Below are positions 1 to 5,870 of a DNA stretch of 6,446 nucleotides, piece after piece. The position numbers were made by a program, and so were the translations under genes. Numbering within the stretch: the first letter of the stretch is position 1; the number at the start of each line of letters is the position of its first letter. The stretch comes from an uncultured Planctomycetaceae bacterium (GTDB taxonomy: Bacteria; Planctomycetota; Planctomycetia; Pirellulales; UBA1268). The notes beneath the pieces were generated by a model. The model was not told the DNA's origin and searched no databases. It was given only the letters and a program-made list of their open reading frames with translations. The DNA lies in assembly GCA_937900985.1 (NCBI GenBank), contig CALCGM010000703.1:1-6446 (forward strand), written 5' to 3'.

Positions 1-19
1 TTTGAATGGATCCTCACCC

Positions 20-1627
20 ATGGGCAGCCTGTTTGCCTGGACGATCATCGCTCCCTCGCTCCTGTTGATGGCCGCTGGCCTCATCCCACGGAAATGGGCG
101 AACGAGCACCTCGATGTGATGCGACGGCTGGCCAAAACTGCGACTGTGACGGCTGCTGGGCTGGCTGGTGTCGTCGGTGTGGTGCTGAGCCTGGCAGGGC
201 CGATCGACGTTCCCTTGGCGGTTGTGCCCGGCCTGCCCGCGGTCAACTTCGGGGTCTATTTTGATGGCCTCGCGGCGATCATGCTGCTGCTGATCAGTTT
301 CATCGGGGCGGTGATCTGCCGGTATGCGGTCCGCTATCTCGACGGCGATCGCGAGCAGGGGCGATTCCTCTGCTGGATGCTGTTCACGCTCGGCGCGGTG
401 CTTCTGCTGGTCACCTCCCGCAACCTGCTCCAGTTTGCCACGGCCTGGATCGTGGCAGACCTTGGCCTCCACAAACTCCTCTCCCACCACAACGGTCGGC
501 CCTGGGCTATCTGGGCAGCTCGGAAAAAACTCCTCATCAGTCTGCTTGGCGACTTCGTTCTTATCGCCGCATTGGCGGTGACCTTTCTCACCTTCGGCAG
601 CTTCGACTATGCCGACGTGTTTGCTGAGGCCGTGGCCCTGCAGGAGCAGTCGACAGCCAACTCGGTGCTGGTCTCGGCCATCGGCGGCCTCTTTGTTCTC
701 GCGGCGATGACCAAGTCGGCCCAGTTTCCGTTTCATAGCTGGCTGCCCGACACGATGGAGGCTCCCACACCGGTTTCCGCTTTGATGCACGCCGGCATCA
801 TCAACGCCGGAGGATTCCTCGTGATCCGGCTCAGTCCGCTGGTGGTGCTGTCGCCCGCCGCTCTTGGGATGCTGGCGATGATCGGCGCGATCACCGCGTT
901 TCTCGGCGGCGTTGTGATGCTCTCGCAGACAAGCGTGAAGCGGTCGCTTGCGTTTTCGACGATCGCCCAGATGGGGTTCATGATGCTCCAGTGCGGGCTC
1001 GGCGGCTTTTCCGCGGCGCTGCTCCACATCGTCGCGCACTCGCTCTACAAGGCCCATGCCTTTCTCAGCTCAGGAAGCGTGCTGGAGCAAGCCGCCCGCA
1101 CCCAGCTGACCCAGGCGCGGGCCCGCAGTGGGCGGGCGGTGCTCGTGACCGACCTCCTCGCCGTCGGCGGGGCAGCGGCAATCCTGGGGATCGCTCTTGC
1201 CTGCTTCGGAATCGAGCTCACTGAAAAACCGGGCGGGATCGTCCTCGGCTTCGTCCTGCTGTTGGCACTGAGCAATCTGCTCTCCACCTTCCTCGCCACA
1301 CGCGTCTGGAAGCTGTCTGGACTCGGGATTGCGGCAGCGGTGGTGGTCGCGTTTGCCTACTTTGCGAGCTTCGAAATGATCGACAGCCTGCTGGCCGCTA
1401 CGATGTCGCGGCAGCCCCTCGAGGAATCGCCCCTCGACCTGGCGGTGCATGTCGTGGCCGTGGCCAGCTTTGTGGCGATATTCATCGTGCAAAACTTCAT
1501 TCAGAGCTTTTCACATCTTGCCTGGGTGCAGGTGTTTTACGTGCATGCGAACAACGGCTTTTATCTCGACATTCCCTTCCGGCGGCTGACCGGGTGGATC
1601 TACGGCCAGCCGGCGGCCGTCTCGTAG
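20..1627 (+). CDS. dabB: DabB: NuoL-like membrane subunit of the DAB inorganic-carbon accumulation complex
   Basis: This is a polytopic inner-membrane protein of the proton-conducting transporter family (NuoL/MrpA-like). From the ATG at 20 it has 535 residues, without the long C-terminal lateral helix of true NuoL. Roughly a dozen hydrophobic segments are visible, starting at about residues 5-22, 41-60, 82-105 and 113-135. Family ion-path residues are seen: K232 in MTKSAQFPFHSWLPD, H239, H257 in ALMHAG, K307 in SVKRSLAFSTIAQMGF, and H336/H340/K344 in LLHIVAHSLYKAHAFL. The NuoL TM5 W-E motif is W143-I144 here, followed by D147 and then LGLHKLL, which to my recollection is DabB-like. DabB is thought to couple cation flow to CO2 hydration by DabA, encoded 29 bases downstream; that pairing decides the call over complex I. 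The frame is open to the left edge (a TTG at 2 is possible), so the start is uncertain; no strong ribosome site precedes the ATG at 20. No promoter is visible. Confidence 0.88.
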   Translation: MGSLFAWTIIAPSLLLMAAGLIPRKWANEHLDVMRRLAKTATVTAAGLAGVVGVVLSLAGPIDVPLAVVPGLPAVNFGVYFDGLAAIMLLLISFIGAVICRYAVRYLDGDREQGRFLCWMLFTLGAVLLLVTSRNLLQFATAWIVADLGLHKLLSHHNGRPWAIWAARKKLLISLLGDFVLIAALAVTFLTFGSFDYADVFAEAVALQEQSTANSVLVSAIGGLFVLAAMTKSAQFPFHSWLPDTMEAPTPVSALMHAGIINAGGFLVIRLSPLVVLSPAALGMLAMIGAITAFLGGVVMLSQTSVKRSLAFSTIAQMGFMMLQCGLGGFSAALLHIVAHSLYKAHAFLSSGSVLEQAARTQLTQARARSGRAVLVTDLLAVGGAAAILGIALACFGIELTEKPGGIVLGFVLLLALSNLLSTFLATRVWKLSGLGIAAAVVVAFAYFASFEMIDSLLAATMSRQPLEESPLDLAVHVVAVASFVAIFIVQNFIQSFSHLAWVQVFYVHANNGFYLDIPFRRLTGWIYGQPAAVS

Positions 1628-1640
1628 CCCGTGTCTTTCC

Positions 1641-1645
1641 AGGTG
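1641..1645 (+). promoter_or_regulatory. Ribosome binding site of dabA
   Basis: AGGTG lies 11 bases before the ATG at 1657 in the 29-base dabB-dabA gap. It is a modest Shine-Dalgarno match with slightly long spacing. It is the reason for preferring the 1657 start over the in-frame ATG at 1594 within dabB. Confidence 0.45.
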
Positions 1646-1656
1646 CCCCACCGCTG

Positions 1657-4116
1657 ATGACCACTGTTGCGACGAGCGGCGAAGCCGCCACGACGAGGCT
1701 GACCCCAGCGGAACTGACGCCGCATCTCGCCGCCGTGGGGGCAATCGTGCCGCCGCTCTGGCCCTTGGCCGACTATGTGGCGGTCAATCCGTTCTTGGGC
1801 CTTGCTGACCGTCCCTTTCTGGTGGCCCGCCAGCTGCTGGCGGATGTTCGCGTTTGCGACATCTTGCCGACTGCCGAGTGGTTTCGGCAGCGACTGAGCA
1901 CCGGGGCGATCACGGCGGCCGATCTCGATGCCGCCCTGGCCGAGTGCCGGGAGGAGCATCCTGAATGGTTTGCCAGCCTCACGGTCGAAGCCTGCAGGGC
2001 CTTGCTTGATGAAGAGCCGGCAGCGGCTGGGGCCGAACGTCGCTATCGAACCGTGTCGGAACTGGTCGACGAACGGACAGGCACCCGCTGGACCAGCCAC
2101 ATCGTCACCGACATCTCCCGACACTGCGCCGGCCACTTCGACCGAGGGCAGGCCAGCTGGCTGAGCCCCTGGTTAAGCCTGCCGCTCTACGAGGCCTGGC
2201 GGCAGCGGACGCAGCTGAGCCGCCGGCTCGATCAGCTTGGAATCCGTGGATTCCGTCAGCTGGTCGCAGCGCTGCCGGCCGATCCTCACGAGGCGATCCT
2301 CGATCTGCTGGCCCGGCTCGCGATTCCCAAGCCGCACGTCGAACGCTTTCTGTTGGCAGAGCTCTTCTCGGTTGCCGGCTGGGCCTCGTTTCTTCGCTAC
2401 CTCGCCTGGCATGCCGAGGAGCCACCCCCGGCTGCCGACGACCTGCCGGGGCTGCTGGCGATCCGGCTAGCCTGTGATGTGGCCCTAGCTGAATCGAGCG
2501 GTCTGGCAAGCCTGCCCGAGGGACTGGTTCCGGCAGCTCCCGAGCCACCCGACCCACCGCCGGCGGTGCTGGCCCGCTACCTGATGCAGGTTGCCAGTGA
2601 GGTCCGCCATCGCCGGGGCCTGCTGGCCGACATTGCCTCGGTCAAGCAGCCAGTGGCGGCCGGCCGGCCGACGCTGCAGATGGTTTTCTGCATCGATGTT
2701 CGCAGCGAGGTGCTGCGGCGGCACCTCGAGGCCCAGAGCGAGCGAGTCGAAACCTGTGGATTTGCCGGATTTTTCGGGATGCCGCTGGAGTTTGTCCGGC
2801 TGGGCACCGCGTATGGCGCCGCCCACTGCCCGGTGCTGCTGCAGCCGGCCTTTCCGGTGTTTGAGCGTCTGCTGGGAGCCTCCGATGAGCGGATCACGGG
2901 GGCCGTCAACCACCGCAAACTGCTGAGAAAGGGCCGCAAGCTCTGGAAAGGCTTTCAGTCGTCAGCCATTTCCTGCTACAGCTTTGTGGAGTCGCTGGGG
3001 CTCGCCTATCTGCCGAAGCTTCTCACCGACTCGCTTGGGGCCACGGCCCCCGTGGCCGACCCGCGAAACGACGGCCTCACGCTCGACGAGCAGCGGCGGC
3101 TCGGCCCCGACCTGGATGGCTCGGAGGATCCCCTCCCGCTCGACCAGCGGATTGGTCTGGCCGAAGGCATGCTGCGGAACCTCGGGCTCACCGATCGGTT
3201 TGCCAGAATCGTTGCCATCTGCGGCCATGCCGCCTCGATGGTCAACAATCCCTACCGCTCGGGCTACGACTGCGGTGCCTGTGGCGGCCATTCCGGCGAG
3301 CCGAATGCCCGCGTGGCCGCCGCCATTCTCAACGACATTCAAGTCCGTGCGGCGCTGGCCGATCGGGGAATCGCGATCCCTGCCGACACCTGGTTTGTCG
3401 CGGCGGTGCACCGCACCACCACCGACGAGATTGAGTTTTTTGGTCCCACGGGCTGCCCGGCCACGCACCGCGACGAGTTTCAGAAGGTTCAGGGCTGGAC
3501 CACCGCCGCTGGAACGGCAACGCGGCAGGAACGGAGCAGGCGGCTGGGGAACGCCACGGAGGCGTCGGTGCTCTTCCGAGCTCGCGACTGGGCCGAGGTG
3601 CGGCCCGAATGGGGCCTCGCGGGCAATGTCGCCTTCGTGATTGCCGATCGCAGCCGAACGGCAGGGCTCGACCTCGGTGGCCGCTCGTTCCTCCATGAGT
3701 ACGCTCCGGAGAAAGATCCTGAGGGGAAGGTGCTCGAGCTGATCATGACCGCTCCGCTGGTCGTGACCAGCTGGATCGGGCTGCAGTACTTTGCCTCCGC
3801 CGTCGACAACGAGGCCTTCGGTAGCGGAAGCAAGGTCATTCACGACGTGGTGGGGCAGTTTGGCGTCCTTGAAGGCAACGGTGGCGACCTGCGGGTGGGC
3901 CTCCCCTGGCAGGCGGTTCACGACGGCACCAAGCTGCAGCATGAGCCGCTGCGGCTCACCGTCATCATTGAGGCCAGCCGGGAACGCGTTGCCGACATCC
4001 TCAATCGGCATGCAGGCGTGCGGGATCTCGTCACCCACAGCTGGCTGCGGCTCGTGGTTGAGGATGCGGGCGCGTGCTACCGCTGGACACCCACCGCCAG
4101 CTGGCAACCTCTCTGA
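1657..4116 (+). CDS. dabA: DabA: UPF0753/DUF2309 beta-carbonic-anhydrase-like subunit of the DAB complex
   Basis: This 819-residue protein is the peripheral, zinc-dependent partner of DabB. The complex is thought to hydrate CO2 to bicarbonate in one direction, concentrating inorganic carbon in the cytoplasm. Family features in order: an N-terminal VAVNPFLGL motif around N44-P45; the first half of the metal site, FCIDVRSE, with C345, D347 and R349; the second half, with H524 in ICGHAASMVNNP and C539 in YDCGACGGHSGEPNARV; and a C-terminal HEPLRLTVIIEASRERV block. The Cys-x-Asp pair and the His-Cys spacing of 15 match the zinc ligands described for Halothiobacillus DabA2, so the enzyme looks intact. 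The ATG at 1657 is preferred: AGGTG at 1641-1645 precedes it by 11 bases and it begins just after dabB ends. The frame is open back to an ATG at 1594 inside dabB, which would add 21 unlikely residues. Length is ordinary for the family. Co-transcription with dabB is inferred from spacing. Confidence 0.93.
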   Translation: MTTVATSGEAATTRLTPAELTPHLAAVGAIVPPLWPLADYVAVNPFLGLADRPFLVARQLLADVRVCDILPTAEWFRQRLSTGAITAADLDAALAECREEHPEWFASLTVEACRALLDEEPAAAGAERRYRTVSELVDERTGTRWTSHIVTDISRHCAGHFDRGQASWLSPWLSLPLYEAWRQRTQLSRRLDQLGIRGFRQLVAALPADPHEAILDLLARLAIPKPHVERFLLAELFSVAGWASFLRYLAWHAEEPPPAADDLPGLLAIRLACDVALAESSGLASLPEGLVPAAPEPPDPPPAVLARYLMQVASEVRHRRGLLADIASVKQPVAAGRPTLQMVFCIDVRSEVLRRHLEAQSERVETCGFAGFFGMPLEFVRLGTAYGAAHCPVLLQPAFPVFERLLGASDERITGAVNHRKLLRKGRKLWKGFQSSAISCYSFVESLGLAYLPKLLTDSLGATAPVADPRNDGLTLDEQRRLGPDLDGSEDPLPLDQRIGLAEGMLRNLGLTDRFARIVAICGHAASMVNNPYRSGYDCGACGGHSGEPNARVAAAILNDIQVRAALADRGIAIPADTWFVAAVHRTTTDEIEFFGPTGCPATHRDEFQKVQGWTTAAGTATRQERSRRLGNATEASVLFRARDWAEVRPEWGLAGNVAFVIADRSRTAGLDLGGRSFLHEYAPEKDPEGKVLELIMTAPLVVTSWIGLQYFASAVDNEAFGSGSKVIHDVVGQFGVLEGNGGDLRVGLPWQAVHDGTKLQHEPLRLTVIIEASRERVADILNRHAGVRDLVTHSWLRLVVEDAGACYRWTPTASWQPL

Positions 4117-4215
4117 CGGGAGCTGTCGCCGCATCCCGCGGGGGAGCAAACGACTCACGAGCCGCTCATCAGCTCGATAATGGTTGAGGAAGTGCCATTG
4201 GCCGGGCTCTCCTTT

Positions 4216-4368
4216 CGTGGGCCGCTCGGGGTGAGCCCGGTGCCCCTGCTCGGGACGTTCGCTACGGACATCGTGTCCTCCGCTCACTGCGTGTCCTCGG
4301 CGCTTTCGCCCTCCGGGCTTCGCTTGCTTCCCCAGCCCCGCTCAGGGGCACCGGGCTCACCCCTCGCT
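4216..4368. repeat. MITE-like palindromic repeat, copy 1
   Basis: This 153-bp unit recurs in the same orientation at 5199-5351 with only two differences (4253 G against A, 4297 T against G). It is bounded by a perfect 21-bp inverted repeat, left arm 4228-4248 and right arm 4343-4363, with core GGTGAGCCCGGTGCCCC. Two small hairpins lie inside: GGACA-TCG-TGTCC at 4266-4278 and GGCG-CTTT-CGCC at 4299-4310. No convincing protein is encoded; open frames crossing it are probably chance products of GC-rich palindromic DNA. The structure fits a non-autonomous MITE or a large REP-like element. No clear target-site duplication flanks this copy. Confidence 0.85.
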
Positions 4369-4389
4369 CGGAATGTGTAGTGCGATCCG

Positions 4390-4419
4390 TTGACCAGTCT
4401 CGCGTGGCGGCGCTAAAGT
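4390..4419 (+). promoter_or_regulatory. Candidate sigma-70 promoter of the antitoxin-toxin operon
   Basis: TTGACC at 4390-4395 is a near-consensus -35 box. TAAAGT at 4414-4419 is a weak -10 box (four of six matches) after an 18-base spacer. The palindromic operator starts at the end of the -10 box, so a bound antitoxin would block initiation. The -35 sequence also belongs to TTGACCAGT, a near copy of the operator half-site TTAACCAGT. Confidence 0.45.
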
Positions 4420-4437
4420 TAACCAGTCACTGGTTAA
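4419..4437. promoter_or_regulatory. Palindromic operator of the antitoxin-toxin operon
   Basis: TTAACCAGTCACTGGTTAA is a perfect 19-bp palindrome: two 9-base arms around a central C. It lies 24 bases before the antitoxin ATG, overlapping the probable transcription start. Phd/YefM antitoxins repress their own operons by binding palindromes in this position, so it is the likely antitoxin operator. A similar half-site, TTGACCAGT, lies 29 bases upstream at 4390-4398 and may be a secondary contact. Confidence 0.7.
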
Positions 4438-4451
4438 TCGTGGAGGAATGC

Positions 4452-4457
4452 GGAGGG
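4452..4457 (+). promoter_or_regulatory. Ribosome binding site of the antitoxin gene
   Basis: GGAGGG ends four bases before the ATG at 4462, a strong but close Shine-Dalgarno match. A second purine run, GGAGGA at 4442-4447, directly precedes an out-of-frame ATG at 4448. The 4462 start is kept because translation from it gives a complete Phd/YefM N-terminus. Confidence 0.5.
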
Positions 4458-4461
4458 TGTC

Positions 4462-4722
4462 ATGGCGAGCATTTCAGCATTCGATGCGAAAACGCGATTT
4501 GGGGAGTTGCTCAAGCGTGTGGCGCGGGGAGAAGAAATCGTGATCACTCGGCATGACAAGCCTGTGGCCCGGATCGTGCCGGAGGATGGCTTTCGCGGGG
4601 AGCAGGGGCGTCGCGCCGTTGCGTCTCTCCTTGAGCTGCAGCAGACGATCGGCCGACGCACCAAGGAAGAACCGCTTGCCGATGCAGAGGTTCGGTCGGC
4701 GATCGAGGAGGGCCGCCGCTGA
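4462..4722 (+). CDS. Phd/YefM-family antitoxin
   Basis: This 86-residue protein is the probable DNA-binding antitoxin for the toxin encoded three bases downstream. Residues 1-40 have the Phd/YefM fold signature: an N-terminal strand (MASISAFDAK), the TRFGELLKRVARGEEIVIT helix and turn, and RHDKPVARIVP, typical of the family's 'x-GxPVAxLxP' region. The charged tail after about residue 50 (LLELQQTIGRRTKEE..., ending AIEEGRR) would wrap around and neutralise the toxin; this role is inferred from family knowledge. Length is usual (about 75-90 residues). The gene follows a promoter and a perfect palindrome, which fits autorepression. Pairing of a Phd-type antitoxin with a PIN toxin is common in high-GC bacteria. 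No truncation or frameshift is seen. Confidence 0.88.
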   Translation: MASISAFDAKTRFGELLKRVARGEEIVITRHDKPVARIVPEDGFRGEQGRRAVASLLELQQTIGRRTKEEPLADAEVRSAIEEGRR

Positions 4723-4725
4723 CCC

Positions 4726-5154
4726 ATGATGCCGACACGGTTTGTTGCTGACGCCTCGGTCGCCATCGCCTGGGTTCACCCTGGGCAGGCAACGGCTGCC
4801 ACGCAGGCGATGCTCGAGGCGATCGCTGCTGGTGCCGTGTTTGAGGTGCCATCCCTCTGGTCACTCGAGGTGGCCAACGTGCTGCTCGTTCTCAAGCGGC
4901 GTGGGCGGATCACCGAACGCGAACGTCGGCTGGCAGCTGAGAACCTGCTCATGCTTCCGCACGTCATTGACGGTGATGGCGCGAGCGTCGCCTTCACGCG
5001 ACTGACAGAGCTCGCCGCGAAGTACAGCCTCTCGGTCTACGACACGACCTACCTCGAACTTGCCATGCGGCGAGGTCTCCCGTTGGCAACGAAGGATGGC
5101 CCGCTCGGCAAAGCCGCCCGCAAGGCTCGCGTGGCGATGTGGCCGGTGGGGTGA
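4726..5154 (+). CDS. vapC: VapC-type PIN-domain toxin ribonuclease
   Basis: This 142-residue protein is a PIN-domain endoribonuclease of the VapC type, a family whose members cut RNA (often tRNA or rRNA) when released from the antitoxin. All four expected magnesium-binding acids are visible: D9 in FVADASVAIAW, E48 in LWSLEVANVL, D106 in SVYDTTYLELA and D124 in LATKDGPLGKAA, so the toxin looks active. Length is typical. The gene starts three bases after the antitoxin stop. GAGGAGGG at 4705-4712 inside the antitoxin end may serve as its ribosome site, at a long 13-base spacing. A second ATG follows at once (4729), so the true start may be one codon later. The operon sits between two copies of a 153-bp repeat, suggesting it arrived or can be lost as a unit. 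The RNA target cannot be read from the sequence. Confidence 0.9.
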   Translation: MMPTRFVADASVAIAWVHPGQATAATQAMLEAIAAGAVFEVPSLWSLEVANVLLVLKRRGRITERERRLAAENLLMLPHVIDGDGASVAFTRLTELAAKYSLSVYDTTYLELAMRRGLPLATKDGPLGKAARKARVAMWPVG

Positions 5155-5198
5155 GAACGCGACCGCCGGGGTGTGTCAACGGTGTTCGCTGAAGAAGG

Positions 5199-5351
5199 CG
5201 TGGGCCGCTCGGGGTGAGCCCGGTGCCCCTGCTCGAGACGTTCGCTACGGACATCGTGTCCTCCGCTCACTGCGTGTCCGCGGCGCTTTCGCCCTCCGGG
5301 CTTCGCTTGCTTCCCCAGCCCCGCTCAGGGGCACCGGGCTCACCCCTCGCT
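5199..5351. repeat. MITE-like palindromic repeat, copy 2
   Basis: This is the second copy of the 153-bp repeat, in direct orientation relative to 4216-4368 and identical at 151 of 153 positions. Its perfect 21-bp inverted arms are 5211-5231 and 5326-5346. It starts 44 bases after the vapC stop. Its right end forms the last codons and stop of a minus-strand open frame (5340-5582). The near-direct repeats TCGCTGAAGAAGGCGT (5186-5201) and TCGCTAAAGAAGGTGT (5347-5362) flank the core at 14 of 16 matching positions and may be an old target-site duplication, although they overlap the shared unit by a few bases. Confidence 0.85.
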
Positions 5352-5582
5352 AAAGAAGGTGTAAGGACGGCCTGTCCGCCGCTTTGCGGCGGCCTGTCGC
5401 TCCTCCGGCGGAATCCGTGAGAGCAGGCCATACATCGACTGATCCACGAAGAACGTCATCGCGCGGCCGATCACGGGCGTGTCACGAAGCACGAGGTTCG
5501 GGTGCTCCGCGCGGAAGCGATGGGGATGCTGCTGGTAGTAGGCGTGCACCTCCGGCTTCCAGGAGACCCGGCCTCGAGCGGC
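5340..5582 (-). pseudogene. C-terminal fragment of an unrecognised protein
   Basis: An open minus-strand frame of about 80 codons runs from just inside an upstream stop (5583-5585) to a TGA at 5340-5342. I do not recognise the family. The peptide looks like real protein: it begins near SWKPEVHAYYQQHPHRFR, continues through LRDTPVIGRAMTFFVDQSMYGLLSRIPPEERQ in mixed acidic and basic character, and ends RPYTFFSEG. No start with a ribosome site is evident; GTG at 5547-5549 is only an internal possibility. The upstream end meets the IS256 fragment at about 5570, so the N-terminal part is probably lost. The final S-E-G and stop codon come from the 153-bp repeat, so the natural C-terminus is also altered. 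It contains a 7-bp hairpin, CCGCCGC-TTT-GCGGCGG, at 5376-5392. Confidence 0.5.
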
Positions 5583-5782
5583 TCAACAAGGAGATCAAGC
5601 GCCGAACGCGGGTCGCAACACTCTTCCCGAACGAGGCCTCGCTCCTGCGGCTCGCCTCCGCCGTCCTCTCCGAGATCAGCGACGACTGGGAAACCGAACG
5701 TGCCTACCTGAACATGGAAGCCAGATGGCCCACCTCTGAAAACTACGATTTACAGAAGAGGTGTTGCTTTATCACACCGTGA
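5570..5782 (+). pseudogene. IS256-family (mutator-type) transposase, C-terminal remnant
   Basis: The peptide begins GLERLNKEIKRRTRV, continues TLFPNEASLLRLASAVLSEI and SDDWETERAYLNMEARW, and matches the C-terminal helical end of IS256-family transposases. Only about the last 70 codons remain, against roughly 390-420 for a full protein. The Glu of LERLN is probably the last acid of the DDE triad; the two Asp residues are missing with the rest. The frame upstream of 5570 stays open but reads as low-complexity Arg/Ser/Pro sequence and overlaps the minus-strand gene fragment, so homology starts abruptly there. The last codons before the TGA (after EARW) look non-conserved. GATTTACAGAAGAGG near 5748-5762 resembles the region of the right-hand terminal repeat in this family, but I cannot confirm it. 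This is a non-functional relic. Confidence 0.8.
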
Positions 5783-5868
5783 TGGAGCAGCGTATATGCC
5801 AGCCGCACATCGATGAAGCGGCGAAAGGCAAAGCTGGATTTCGCCGCAAGTTCCCAGACGTCGTCCAT
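5743..5868 (-). pseudogene. Short minus-strand coding remnant of unknown family
   Basis: An ATG at 5868 opens a 41-codon frame: MDDVWELAAKSSFAFRRF, then IDVRLAYTLLHHGV, then a tail that runs into the IS256 relic and stops at 5743-5745. Its ATG overlaps by one base (TGATG) the stop of another short minus-strand frame ending VAAAGIEPPPADES (stop 5868-5870), which itself is closed by a stop near 5945. The overlap and the protein-like composition of both peptides suggest the junction of two genes in a former operon. I do not recognise either. The 3' part was probably replaced by the IS end. It could be chance coding in GC-rich DNA. Confidence 0.3.
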
Positions 5869-5870
5869 CA

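Larger units (their letters stand above)
4117..4461. other. Intergenic region between dabA and the antitoxin gene
   Basis: These 345 bases contain no convincing gene. The first ~100 bases (4117-4215) hold only weak short inverted repeats, for example AATGG/CCATT around 4178-4199, and no clear GC stem followed by a T run. A strong intrinsic terminator for dabBA is therefore not visible. The middle is the first copy of the 153-bp repeat, whose 21-bp arms could form a long stem and end transcription. The last ~90 bases carry the promoter, operator and ribosome site of the toxin-antitoxin operon. Confidence 0.7.

Noticed and set aside
14..1057. Minus-strand open frame of 347 codons antisense to dabB
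   Set aside because: The His/Arg/Gln-rich peptide is a typical shadow of a hydrophobic membrane-protein gene. It has no recognisable domain.
20..1627. Annotation of the first gene as complex I subunit NuoL or MrpA
   Set aside because: It lacks the long C-terminal helix, is followed at 29 bases by dabA, and no other nuo or mrp genes are in view.
1594..1656. Upstream in-frame ATG of dabA at 1594
   Set aside because: It lies inside dabB and would add 21 residues unlike the family N-terminus. The ATG at 1657 has a ribosome site and normal gene spacing.
2962..4287. Long minus-strand open frame (441 codons) antisense to dabA
   Set aside because: It lies opposite a gene with clear family motifs. 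Its composition is what antisense of GC-rich coding DNA gives, and its start lies inside the 153-bp repeat.
4180..4380. Plus-strand 66-codon frame covering the first repeat, and a similar frame at 5214-5420
   Set aside because: Both are read through the palindromic repeat. They share sequence only because the repeat is duplicated and show no protein-like conservation beyond it.
4216..5351. Direct repeats as a CRISPR array or a composite transposon
   Set aside because: There are only two long copies with genes between them and no spacer pattern. No transposase lies within the repeats and no matching target duplication surrounds the pair.
5376..5392. CCGCCGC-TTT-GCGGCGG hairpin as an intrinsic terminator
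   Set aside because: No T run follows on either strand and it lies within the minus-strand coding fragment (ERQAAAKRR region).
5384..5569. N-terminal part of the plus-strand frame that leads into the IS256 relic
   Set aside because: The Arg/Ser/Pro-rich peptide has no IS256 similarity and overlaps the better minus-strand coding sequence, so only 5570 onward is kept.
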